Assembly (NCBI GenBank): GCA_018398765.1
Contig: JAHBMJ010001565.1
Location: 1 to 29,093 of the forward strand
Length of the DNA stretch: 29,093 nt
Direction of reading: 5' to 3'
From: Chromera velia
Taxonomy: Eukaryota > Sar > Chromeraceae
In this document: positions 18,703 through 29,093 of the stretch, in pieces
How the letters are laid out: each line of letters opens with the position of its first letter
How positions within the stretch are numbered: the first letter of the stretch is position 1
Position numbers and translations under genes: made by a program
The notes under the pieces: generated by a model
The model's input: only the letters and a program-made list of their open reading frames with translations
Told to the model about the DNA's origin: nothing
The model's database searches: none

Positions 18703-19020
18703 AAACTACTTGCAAAAGGTTGGCGTCCCAAAGTAGTTTCCAAAGGAAACTACTTGCAAAGAGGTCCCTACTCTAAAGTAGTTTCCAAAGGAAACTACTT
18801 GTGAAGAGCCCTTTGGAAACGATTTGCTACGAGGCTAAAAGAGCCTTCCAGAAGCAAGACAAGAGGTTAGGAGGCCTTAGTAGAGACACCAGATGTCTAA
18901 ACTTTTTAGATTGTCTTCTTAGAGGTTGTTATAAGTATAAGTAGAAACTACTTTCGAGAGGTGACTGGTCAGTAGGTCCTTATTAGAAACTACTTGCCAG
19001 TTGGAAACTATTTAAGAGGT
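18703..19020. repeat. Palindrome series with AAGTAGTTTCC/GGAAACTACTT arms
   Basis: Two perfect 25-bp palindromes (arms of 11 bp, AAA centre) lie at 18731-18755 and 18776-18800, exactly 45 bp apart. A third, imperfect one (10-bp arms) is split by Copia-2: its left part is 12444-12472 and its right part continues at 18708. Related half-motifs (GAAACTACTT, TTGGAAACTATTT) continue to about 19010. Each could form a hairpin. No coding potential. Confidence 0.85.
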
Positions 19021-19283
19021 ATAAGGTTGGTTTATCTTAAAGGATAAAGGTTCACTTCTGAGAAGCTTCTTCAAATGTCGATCCGGATGCTACTTTTTAG
19101 TTGGTTCCTTTCCGTGAAGTTTGAGTCCTTGTGAAAGACTTCTGAATTTCCGAGTCTTTCAATAGCCTTTCAGTTTATGATACAGATCATCATTTTATGA
19201 TACAGGCCATCATTGTTGTTTTGGCACCGCTATAGGACATGATTTTGTAGTTTTGGTACCTTCTATATATTTGGGAAAAGAGA
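19021..19283. other. Spacer, nothing recognised
   Basis: About 260 bp with a short direct repeat TTTATGATACAG at 19174 and 19195 and no gene or known element visible. Confidence 0.5.
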
Positions 19284-19360
19284 GGTAACATGGAATCGAA
19301 CCTGTGACCTTAAATTTTGATTATTAGTCTTGCGTCTTAACCACTATGACATACGTACTA
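19284..19360 (-). ncRNA. tRNA-like Pol III promoter / SINE head or tRNA pseudogene
   Basis: On the minus strand an A-box-like TGTCATAGTGG (19351-19341; one mismatch to TGGCNNAGTGG) is followed 38 nt later by a perfect B box GGTTCGATTCC (19302-19292), and then CTCTCTTTTCCC, which includes a T4 terminator. A D-arm GTC...GAC can be drawn, and an anticodon-loop-like CTAATAA. The T stem pairs only at two positions and no acceptor stem forms. It is therefore more likely a tRNA-derived SINE head or tRNA fossil than a working tRNA. Confidence 0.5.
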
Positions 19361-19685
19361 GGCCGCTTGCCTATTTTTGTCTAGCTTAGTCTTCCTGACC
19401 CTTAATTCTTTCTAGCTTCAAAAGTTCAACAGAACAGCTAGTAATTTGCTATTTTTGAGAGGCAACAGTACTAGCAGCAGCACCCAGAAAGAAAAAAATA
19501 AAAGAGATACATAGAAGCACCGAAACAATGATGAACTAAAAAAAAAAAAAAACAAAAGAACAGCAAGGCCGGAGCAAAGACTGAAAAGGAAGTTGCTGAG
19601 CTCAGTATAAGATGAGGTTGATGAGCCATCAGACAAAAAGATAAAAAATGCAAAGAATCGATTATTAAAATATTAAGCAGCAATG
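19361..19685. other. Spacer, nothing recognised
   Basis: AT-rich, with an A run at about 19538-19552. The two overlapping minus-strand open frames here are F/S/L-rich and arise from the A-rich composition. Confidence 0.5.
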
Positions 19686-20135
19686 CCCTGCAGGTAGCCA
19701 GGATTTTATAGGATTTTAGCCCAGGATTTTAGCGGATTTTATAGGATTTTGGCCAGGATTTTAGTGGATTTTACCGAATTTTGCCCAGGATTCTGCCAGA
19801 CTCTTAACGTTAAAAATATAATCCCTATACTTAGGATTTTAGAATCTAAAATCCTGGAAGAAAGCTAAAATCCTAGCCTTTTCCTAAGATTTTATGGGAT
19901 TATACAGGATTTTACGGGAAAGATATAATCCCGAAAAATCCTGGCATTCATTTCTAAAATCCTAGGATCCAGGATTTTAGTTTTTATAATCCCTAGAGCC
20001 AGGATTTTAGATTCTAAAATCCTGAAGAAATAGTCTGGCAGAATCCTGGGCAAAATCCGCCTAAATCTACTAAAATCCTGGTCAAAATGCCATAAAATCC
20101 GCTAAAATCCTGTAAAATCCTAGCAACCTACAGGG
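19686..20135. mobile_element. Fold-back element built of AGGATTTTA motifs
   Basis: The left arm starts CCCTGCAGGTAGCCAGGATT and the right arm, reverse-complemented, starts CCCTGTAGGTTGCTAGGATT. The match continues for about 115 bp on each side up to GCCCAGGATTCTGCCAGAC. Arms and centre are full of AGGATTTTA/TAAAATCCT in both orientations, so nearly the whole 450 bp can fold on itself. No protein is encoded. No clear target-site duplication is visible at the borders. The class is Foldback/MITE-like; the mobilising transposase is unknown. Confidence 0.8.
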
Positions 20136-20576
20136 TGATTAGGACTGCACCGTAGTTTGCACGTTAATATTGTCTTCTGCTTGAAATAGAGGAATTTATA
20201 ATACGTACAAGATATGACAGTTTTGCCTTTCTTTTATAGAGGACAAGACTATAGTTACAGGACTCCAATGAGACCAAGTTTGGAAACATTTTGGTGTACC
20301 AGTACACAACACACGGTAATTAATTATCACATTGATCTTCAACTGTTTAAAAAAATATCCCTTACATACCCTTACACTAGCCCTCACACCTAGTAAAACA
20401 CTATTATTAAACACAAAGATGTGGAAGGGCAACAAATGCCTAGACAAATGCATATAAATGCATGTTGTACCTCTTTACTAGTTGCTCTATTGATTATCAT
20501 ATTATTATCTGGTTAATTATATAATTGAGCTGTTGATATGAAATAATTTAGATTAATTAATTAACCGTAGAATTGT
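20136..20576. other. Spacer before the satellite array
   Basis: AT-rich, about 440 bp. A minus-strand frame of 85 codons (20196-20453) has no motif. No repeat of this stretch is seen elsewhere in the window. Confidence 0.5.
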
Positions 20577-20786
20577 TCTAATATACCTTGTAAGGCACCG
20601 TAGCCCTTGTATTACGTTCAAGAAGTAGGCAAACCAGAGCATTGTTTTAGTAGCAGACACAGTTCAATGCAAGACGTATCACATATACTATTTGTACCTT
20701 TGTAACTGTTCTTCTTTCTGTTTGAATCGACATTGAAAGAAAAGTGAAAAGTGAAAATATGAGAAATATCAACTTTTGCCCTCACA

Positions 20787-21177
20787 CCCTAGACAACAAA
20801 ATTATTGAATAAACTTCATATCAAAGAAATCAATCCAGAAAACTGGCTGAAAAGTAAACGAAATAGTTTTAGTAAAACTGTATCTAAAGATATTTTTTCT
20901 TATTGGTCTATTGATAAGACTCTATACTTATTTCTTACTGAATTTTAAAAAATGTGTTTTTTGTATATCGTGAACGACCCTATAGGGGTACCAAATGACC
21001 CACCTAAGTTTTGATAGTGATTATATAGGCAAAGATGACCCAATATAACCCTAAAATCATAGTAGTAAGTATACTAGCCCCCACACTCTCAAACAAAAAA
21101 GCTTGATCCAATACTGTCCCCAAAAATAAAATTTTAATAAACTCTAAAATTTTATTCAATAATTTTGTCACCTAGGG
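20787..21177. mobile_element. MITE-like element inserted in the first satellite unit
   Basis: 391 bp absent from the other units. It starts CCCTAGACAACAAAATTATT and its right end, reverse-complemented, starts CCCTAGGTGACAAAATTATT; the match goes on through GAATAAA, giving terminal inverted repeats of about 26 bp. There is no coding capacity. The interruption lies between the CCTCACAC and CAACGATCC landmarks of the unit. No clear target duplication is visible. Confidence 0.75.
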
Positions 21178-23027
21178 TCTGTAACGACCCTTATTATTAC
21201 ATAAAGAAACAAAACTATAAAGTATTCCAATCTTATAAAATTTTAAAAATCTGTTTATTGTATGATGATTATATATACTGAGTGGGACCTTTGTATCTCT
21301 AACACAGGTCATAAAAACAATTTGAATCACACTTCAGTGCAGTTTTTTGTTCTAATATACCTTGCAAGGCACCATAGCCCTTGTATTACATCCAAGAGAA
21401 AGACAAACCAGAGCATTGTTTTAGCTAGTTTTAGCAGCAGACACAGTTCAATACAAAACGTATCACATATACTATTTATACCTTTGTAACTGTTCTTCTT
21501 TCTGTTTGAATCGATATTGAAAGAAAAGTAAAAAGTGAAAACATAAGAAATGTTAATTTTTGCCCTCAGACGTGTGTGCAACGATCCTTATTATTATATA
21601 AAGAAACAAAACTGCAAAGTATTTTAGTCTTATAAAATTTTAAAAAATTAGTTATTGTATGATGATTATATATATTGAGTGGGACCTTTGTATCTCTAAC
21701 ACAGGTCATAAAAACAATTTTAATCAAACTTCACCTAATTACATTTTCTGTCGAACACCGACTGTCACTTTTTCTTTGTCACACCGCACAAGCCACGAAT
21801 CGATCTGGTAGACACCCTTTGTACAACAAGCTGCAACCGTGCCAAATAGTCTTCTCCTCTTTCAGTCACCATGTACTTCTCTGGATTTGCACATTCCATT
21901 TTCATCATCTCTCTCTATTATTTCTTATCCTCCGAAGTCACAGAAGGTGATCAGTAACTTTAATACAGCCCTTTCCCACTGCCTAATCTAAACTGATCTA
22001 ATTCCAGTCTGTTATCTTTGCGCACACATCAAACTCTTATAATAAGTCGCCCCATAGCTTCTCAACAGCAAACCAAACCCTCAAAATTTTATAGTTTAGA
22101 AACTGGTTTTTTGCTTCGACTAGTCTGTCATCTTCAACTCATACACAAGTATAGCTTCCTTCCTTCAAAAAGTTCTCAATGCTTTCACTCTCCAGCATTG
22201 CTCTTCATTTAAATAATAAGTGATACTATAGCGCTTCTTTGCGTGCTGTCGCCCCCTCCTTTCTCTGGCTTCTTGACCTTCATCCTTGTCAGTACAGTTT
22301 GTTGTTCCAATATACTTTGCAAGGCACTATAGCCCTTGTATTACATCCAAGAGGAAGATAAACCAGAGCATTGTTTTAGCTAGTTTTAGCAGCAGACACA
22401 GTTCAATGCAAGACGTATCACATGCACTATTTGTTCCTTTGTAACTGTTCTTCTTTCTGTTTGAATCGACATTGAAAGAAAAGTGAAAAGTGAAAACATA
22501 AGAAATATCAATTTTTGTCCTCACATGTGTGCAACGATGCTTATTATTACATAAAGAAACAAAACTACAAAGTATTTCAATCTTATAAAATTTGAAAAAA
22601 TTGTTTATTGTATGATGATTATATATATTGAGTGGGACTCTTGTATCTCTAACACACTGTCAGGTCATAAAAACAATTTTAATTAAACTTCACCTAATTA
22701 CATTTTCTGTCAAACACCGACTGCCACTTTTTCTTTGTCACACCGCACAAGCCATGAATCGATCTGGTAGACACCCTTTGTACAACAAGCTGCAACCATA
22801 CCAAATAGTCTTCTCCTCTCTCAGTCACCATGTACTTCTCTGGATTTGCACATTGAATATCCATCTTCATCATCTCTTTCTATCATTTCTTATCCTCCGA
22901 AGTCACAGAAGTTAATCAGTAACTTTATTACAGCCCTTTCCCACTGCCTAATTTAAACTGATCTAATTCCAGTCTTTCATCTTTGCGCACACATCAAACT
23001 CTTATAATAAGTCGCCCCATAGCTTCT

Positions 23028-23398
23028 TTGAAATTCTTTTCTTATATGAAAAACGGGATAAAGAATCGTTCACAGGATTTGAACCTGGAATGCAGCAGCA
23101 CATGAGATAAACTGTTTCTCTGATTGGCTAATCCGTAGCCAATACAGCCACCTCTGCCTACTTCAACTCTTGCTCTCTCTTTTTTCCGATCGATCTGAAT
23201 GACTGCCTTGCTTCAGACGTCATGCTGTGCAAAAAAAATCTTCTCTTTCTGACCATCACTCACTGTTAACTGTCAGCTCTTCTTCTCCTTCTCTCTATAC
23301 TTTCTTCTCTCACTATCACCTGCTCTTCTGTCTCCTCCTTTCCTCTCTCACCAGTACCGTGCCCCCTCCCTCTAACACCATGCTCCGCGGCTGAGTGA
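23028..23398 (-). mobile_element. 371-bp insertion with tRNA-like A and B boxes (SINE-like)
   Basis: This block interrupts one satellite unit between CATAGCTTCT and AACAGCA and is missing from all other units. On the minus strand it holds an A-box-like TGGCTGTATTGG (23150-23139), then 53 nt, then the B box GGTTCAAATCC (23085-23075) within a four-pair T-arm-like hairpin, then a T5 run at about 23054-23050. An 8-bp hairpin (23123-23143, stem ATTGGCTA) follows the A box. About 230 bp of AG-rich sequence (minus strand) lies upstream of the promoter boxes, which is unusual for a SINE. No target-site duplication is obvious. Confidence 0.6.
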
Positions 23399-26300
23399 AA
23401 CAGCAGAGCAAACCCTCAAAATTTTATAGTTTAGAAACTGGTTTTTTGCTTCGACTAGTCTGTCATCTTCAACTCATACACAAGTATAGCTTCCTTCCTT
23501 CAAAAAGTTCTCAATGCTTTCACTCTCCAGCATTGCTCTTCATTTAAATAATAAGTGATACTATAGCGCTTCTTTGCGTGCTGTCGCCCCCTCCTTTCTC
23601 TGGCTTTTTGACCTTCATCCTTGTCAGTGCAGTTTCTTGTTCCAATATACCTTGCAAGGCACTATAGCCCTTGTATTACATCCAAGAGAAAGACAAACCA
23701 GAGCATTGTTTTAGCTAGTTTTAGCAGCAGACACAGTTCAATACAAAACGTATCACATATACTATTTGTTCCTTTGTAACTGTTCTTCTTTCTGTTTGAA
23801 TCGATATTGAAAGAAAAGTGAAAAGTGAAAACATAAGAAATATCAATTTTTGTCCTCACACGTGTGCAACGATCCTTATTATTACATAAAGAAACAAAAC
23901 TACAAAGTGTTTTAGTCTTATAAAATTTTAAAAAATTGTTTCTTATATAATGATTATATATATTGAGTGGGACTCTTGTATCTCTAACACACTGTCAGGT
24001 CATAAAAACAATTTTAATTAACCTTCACCTAATTACATTTTCTGTCGAACACCGACTGCCACTTTTTCTTTGTCACACCGCATAAGCCACGAATCGATCT
24101 GGTAGACACCCTTTGTACAACAAGCTGCAACTATGCCAAATAGTCTTCTCCACTCTCAGTCATCATGTTCTTCTCTGGATTTGCACACTGAATATCCATC
24201 TTCATCATCTCTTTCTATCATTTCTTATCCTCCGAAGTCACAGAAGTTGATCAGTAACTTTAATACAGCCCTTTCCCACTGCCTAATCTAAACTGATCTA
24301 ATTCCAGTCTGTTATCTTTGCGCACACATCAAACTCTTATAATAAGTCGCCCCATAGCTTTTCAACAGCAAAGCAAACCCTCAAAATTTTATAGTTTAGA
24401 AACTGGTTTTTTATTTCGACTAGTCTGTCATCTTCAACTCATACATAAGTATAGCTTCCTTCCTTCAAAAAGTTCTCAATGCTTTCACTCTCCAGCATTG
24501 CTCTTCATTTAAATAGTAAGTGATACTATAGCGCTTCTTTGCGTGCTATCGCCCCCTCTTTTCTCTGGCTTTTTGACCTTCATCCTTGTCAGTGCAGTTT
24601 TTTGTTCTAATATACCTTGCAAGGCACCATAGCCCTTGTATTACATCCAAGAGGAAGACAAACCAGAGCATTGTTTTAGCTAGTTTTAGCAGCAGACACA
24701 GTTCAATACAAGACGTATCACATGCACTATTTGTTCCTTTGTAACTGTTCTTCTTTCTGTTTGAATCGACATTGAAAGAAAAGTGAAAAGTGAAAATATA
24801 AGAAATATCAATTTTTGTCCTCACACGTGTGCAACGATCCTTATTATTACATAAAGAAACAAAACTACAAAGTATTTCAATCTTATAAAATTTGAAAAAT
24901 CTGTTTATTGTATGATGATTATATATAGTGAGTGGGACCTTTATATCTCTAACACAGGTCATAAAAACAATTTGAATCACACTTCACCTAATTACATTTT
25001 CTGTCGAACACCGACTGCCACTTTTTCTTTGTCACACCGCATAAGCCACGAATCGATCTGGTAGACACCCTTTGTACAACAAGCTGCAACCATGCCAAAT
25101 AGTCTTCTCCACTCTCAGTCATCATGTACTTCTCTGGATTTGCACATTGAATATCCATCTTCTTCATCTCTTTCTATCATTTCTTATCCTCCGAAGTCAC
25201 AGAAGTTGATCAGTAACTTTAATACAGCCCTTTCCCACTGCCTAATCTAAACTGATCTAATTCCAGTCTGTTATCTTTGTGCACATATCAAACTCTTATA
25301 ATAAGTCGCCCCATAGTTTCTCAACAGCAAAGCAAACCCTCAAAATTTTATAGTTTAGAAACTGGTTTTTTGCTTCGACTAGTCTGTCATCTTCAACTCA
25401 TACACAAGTATAGCTGCTTTCCTTCAAAAAGTTCTCAATGCTTTCACTCTCCAGCATTGCTCTTCATTTAAATAATAAGTGATACTATAGTGCTTCTTTG
25501 CGTGCTGTCGCCCCCTCCTTTCTCTGGCTTTTTGACCTTCATCCTTGTCAGTGCGGTTTCTTATTCTAATATACCTTGCAAGGCACCATAGCCCTTGTAT
25601 TACATCCAAGAGGAAGACAAACCAGAGCATTGTTTTAGCAGCAGACACAGTTCAATGCAAGACGTATCACATGCACTACTTGTTCTTTTGTAACTGTTCT
25701 TCTTTCTGTCTGAATCGACATTGAAAGAAAAGTGAAAAGTGAAAACATGAGAAATATCAATTTTTGTCCTCACACGTGTGCAACGATCCTTATTATTACA
25801 TAAAGAAACAAAACTACAAAGTGTTTCAATCTTATAAAATTTTAAAAAATTGTTTATTGTATGATGATTATATATATTGAGTGGGACCCTTGTATCTCTA
25901 ACATAGGTCATAAAAACAATTTTAATCATACTTCACCTAATTACATTTTCTGTCGAACACCGACTGCCACTTTTTCTTTATCACACCGCACAAGCCACGA
26001 ATCGATCTGGTAGACACCCTTTGTACAGCAAGCTGCAACCATGCCAAATAGTCTTCTCCTCTCTCAGTCATTATGTACTTCTCCGGATTTACACATTCCA
26101 TCTTCATCATCTCTCTCTATCATTTCTTATCCTCCAAAGTCACAGAAGGTGATCAGTAACTTTAATGCAGCCCTTTCCCGCTGTCTAATCTAAACTAATC
26201 TAATTCCAGTCTTTTATCTTTGCATACATATCAGACTCTTGTAACAGGTTGCTCCATAGCTTCTCAACAGTAAAGCAAACCCTTAAAATTTTATAGTTTA

Positions 26301-26734
26301 GAGACTAGTTTTTTGTTTCGACTATCATCTTCAACTCATACACAAGTGTAGCTTCTTTCCTTCAAAAAGTTCTCAATGCTTTCACTCTCCAGCATTGCTC
26401 TTCATTTAAATAATAAGTGATACTATAGTGCTTCTTTGCGTGCTGTCGCCCCCTCCTTTCTCTGGCTTTTTGACCTTCATCCTTGTCAGTACAGTTTGTT
26501 GTTCCAATATACTTTGCAAGGCACTATAGCCCTTGTATTACATCCAAGAGGAAGATAAACCATGGCATTGTTTTAGTAACAACACAGTTCAATACAAGAC
26601 GTATCACATGCACTATTTATTCCTTTGTAACTGTTCTTCTTTCTGTTTGAATCGACATTGAAAGAAAAGTAAAAAGTGAAAACATAAGAAATATCAATTT
26701 TTGTCCTCACACGTGTGCAACGATCCTTATAATT

Positions 26735-27696
26735 CAGGGTTGCTTTTCTGGTCGGTAACAGGTCTAGTCTACCAGCAATTGCCGGTAACCGGTAATAGCC
26801 TCAGTCTGCCTTCTTTTTACCGACAAAAAAAATAATGAAAATTAGGGTTCCCCAAAAAAATTTCGCCTGCGGCGCTAACCTTCAAAAACATGTTTTTAAG
26901 TGTTTATTGGCATTCGAAAAGCCTATTCACACACAAAAAAAAATAAAAAAAAATATTTAAAAAATATAAATTTTTAACTGCTTCACCTCTATGAGTGGCA
27001 AAAAGTTCTAACAGCTCTATGATAGCGTCTGTCCAACAACTACTCTCTTTTTTGACTTTGCTTCATCTCTCACTGTTCTGTTTCTCTGTATATCCGGAGT
27101 CAGAGACCGGGCCCCCCCCTTGTCTCTGTCTGCTCACACACAAACCCAATTGCCTTTCATTTACATACTTGCCCTCCCTATCTCTACAAATGCCCAACCG
27201 CCTTTCGTTCACATACTTGCTTTCCCTGTTTCTGTTTGCTTATTTACTTATGATTCTTTCATATCTGCTTGCTTGCAGATGGTAAATCTCCACCCCAAAC
27301 TTTGAGGCGGACCGCCTAAAGTTTGAGACGGACTCTTTCTGTTATTGGAATGGCGCGGGTGCATCTGTCTAGGCCAGCTGTGGTCATTGCGGCCAGCGGT
27401 TCTCTGTCTTTGGGCGCCAAGTGCAAGACAGGACCCATCGCTTCGACCTGCGTTATCTTCAAGCACACTGGCTGCATAGCTGTCCCTATAGATGACGCAT
27501 TAACTTTTTGAATTGACCTTAAGTCTAGCTTTAAGTGGTTGATTAATTGACCTATAACCTAGGACTTAGGTTATTAAAAAGTGTTAGTGACTGTTAGAAT
27601 TCTGCCAAGTCTTTGCCAACTGCCAGCAAACTCTGCCAGTAATTACCGGTTACCGGTAATGAAGCTTGTCTACCGCCGAAAAAATCGGCAACCCTG
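26735..27696. mobile_element. Non-autonomous hAT-like DNA transposon
   Basis: 962 bp interrupting a satellite unit. It begins CAGGGTTGC and ends GGCAACCCTG, a terminal inverted repeat of about 9 bp beginning CAGGG, as in many hAT elements. The flanks TCCTTAT (26724-26730 and 27698-27704) are a 7-bp direct repeat, extendable to 8 with one mismatch; hAT elements make 8-bp duplications. Four bases (AATT) separate the left copy from the CAGGG tip and one base the right, so the exact edges are uncertain. Near each end is a subterminal palindrome of ACCGGT halves (about 26782-26800 and 27642-27660). The interior shows no transposase; a 96-codon frame at 26995-27285 has no motif. Confidence 0.75.
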
Positions 27697-29093
27697 GTCC
27701 TTATTATTACATAAAGAAACAAAACTACAAAGTATTTCAATCTTATAAAATTTTAAAAAATTGTTTATTGTATGATGATTATATATATTGAGTGGGACCC
27801 TTGTATCTCTAACATAGGTCATAAAAACAATTTTAATCAAACTTCACCTAATTACATTTTCTGTCGAACACCGACTGCCACGTTTTTTTTGTCATACCGC
27901 ACAAGCCACGAATCGATCTGGTAGACACCCTTTGTACAGTAAGCTGCAACCGTGCCAAACAGTTTTCTCCTCTCTCAGTCACCATGTACTTCTCTGGATT
28001 TGCACATTGAATTTCCATCTTCATCATCTCTCTCTATCATTTCTTATCCTCCGAAGTCACAGAAGGTGATCAGTAACTTTAATGCAGCCCTTTCCCGCTG
28101 CCTAATCTAAACTAATCTAATTCTAGTCTGTTATCTTTGCGCACATACTAAACTCTTATAATAAGTCGCCCCATAGCTTCTCAACAGCAAAGCAAACCCT
28201 CAAAATTTTATAGTTTAGAAACTGGTTTTTTGCTTCGACTAGTCTGTCATCTTCAACTCATGTATAAGTGTAGCTTCCTTCCTTCAAAAAGTTCTCAATG
28301 CTTTCACTCTCCAGCATTGCTCTTCATTTAAATAATAAGTGATACTATAGCGCTTCTTTGCGTGCTGTCGCCCCCTCCTTTCTCTGGCTTCTTGACCTTC
28401 ATCCTTGTCAGTGCAGTTTCTTGTTCCAATATACCCTGTAAGGCACCGTAGCCCTTATATTACGTCCAAGAGGTAGACAAACCAGAGCATTGTTTTAGCT
28501 AGTTTTAGCAGCAGACATAGTTCAATACAAGACGTATCACATGCACTATTTGTTCTTTTGTAACTGTTCTTTTTTCTGTTTAAATCGACATTGAAAGAAA
28601 AGTGAAAAGTGAAAACATAAGAAATATCAATTTTTGTCCTCACACGTGTGCAACGATCCTTATTATTACATAAAGAAACAAAACTACAAAGTATTTCAAT
28701 CTTATAAAATTGAAAAAATTGTTTATTGTATGATGATTATATATACTGAGTGGGACCTTTATATCTCTAACACACTGTCAGGTCATAAAAACAATTTTAA
28801 TTAAACTTCACCTAATTACATTTTCTGTCAAACACCGACTGCCACTTTTTCTTTGTCACACCGCACAAGCCACGAATCGATCTGGTAGACACCCTTTGTA
28901 CAACAAGCTGCAACCATGCCAAATAGTCTTCTCCACTCTCAGTCATCATGTACTTCTCTGGATTTGCACATTGAATATCCATCTTCATCATCTCTTTCTA
29001 TCATTTCTTATCCTCCGAAGTCACAGAAGGTGATCAATAACTTTAATGCAGCCCTTTCCCACTGCCTAATCTAAACTGATCTAATTCCAGTCT

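Larger units (their letters stand above)
20577..29093. repeat. Tandem satellite array, ~955-bp unit, at least 7 copies
   Basis: Using TCTAATATACCTTGCAAGGC (or its TCCAATATAC variant) as the unit start, copies begin at 20577 (rearranged), 21351, 22306, 23641, 24606, 25565, 26503 and 28425 (runs off the window). Without insertions the units measure 938-965 bp and look about 90-95% alike by eye. Each unit contains landmarks in fixed order: GTAACTGTTCTTCTTTCTG, TTATTATTACATAAAGAAAC, GAGTGGGAC, GGTCATAAAAACAATTT, CGAATCGATCTGGTAGACAC, AGTCGCCCCATAGCTTCT and GCTGTCGCCCCCTCC. Open frames of 60-144 codons recur at the same places on both strands but begin and end differently in each copy, so coding is not supported. 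The first unit lacks roughly 590 bp. Confidence 0.95.

Noticed and set aside
19284..19360. Functional tRNA-Ile(AAT) gene
   Set aside because: The loop CTAATAA suggests it, but the acceptor stem does not pair and the T stem pairs at only two positions.
21327..28643. Recurring 60-144-codon frames on both strands in the satellite units
   Set aside because: They recur because the DNA repeats. Starts and stops move from copy to copy, the amino-acid changes show no sign of constraint, and no family is recognised.
20577..29093. CRISPR-like array
   Set aside because: Units are about 955 bp long with no short repeat-spacer pattern and no cas genes, and the context is eukaryotic.

Overview
This is a gene-poor, repeat-dominated stretch of a eukaryotic nuclear genome. 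Three things show it is eukaryotic: one host gene split by two GT-AG introns, two complete Ty1/copia-type LTR retrotransposons with target-site duplications, and several families of inverted-repeat elements plus a satellite array. The host gene encodes the urease accessory protein UreF, whose C-terminal half looks most like plant/algal UreF. A unicellular alga or other protist is my best guess, but nothing here fixes the species, and a fungus is not excluded.

Layout. 1-694 (minus strand) is a decayed reverse transcriptase of DIRS/Ngaro-like type, cut off by about 650 bp of almost pure-purine GAAA/GACA simple repeat (701-1357). 1358-2533 has no recognisable gene. A ~315-bp inverted-repeat element follows (2534-2849), with a second copy at 9234-9545. 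Between them lies Copia-1 (3264-9094): 220-bp LTRs, 5-bp target duplication, and gag-protease-integrase-RT-RNase H in that order, broken by about a dozen stops and two frameshifts. ureF occupies 10423-11930 in three exons. Copia-2 (12473-18702) has 318-bp LTRs with TG...CA ends and duplication AAACT; its gag-pol is also decayed. It landed inside one member of a short palindrome series. 18708-20576 holds that palindrome series, a tRNA-like Pol III promoter and a 450-bp fold-back element made of AGGATTTTA motifs. From 20577 to the window end is a tandem array of a ~955-bp AT-rich satellite unit. Three units carry different insertions: a 391-bp inverted-repeat element, a 371-bp segment with tRNA-like A and B boxes, and a 962-bp hAT-like element with a 7-bp target duplication.

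Only ureF looks intact and functional. UreF works with UreD/UreH and UreG to load nickel into urease, so the host probably has an active urease; no other urease gene is in the window. The rest records successive transposition and decay. LTR differences are mostly transitions, many at CpG sites, and many pol stops sit where a C-to-T or G-to-A change would make them. This suggests cytosine methylation with deamination, or a RIP-like process. All identifications come from reading translations and repeats by eye; no database search or alignment was run.
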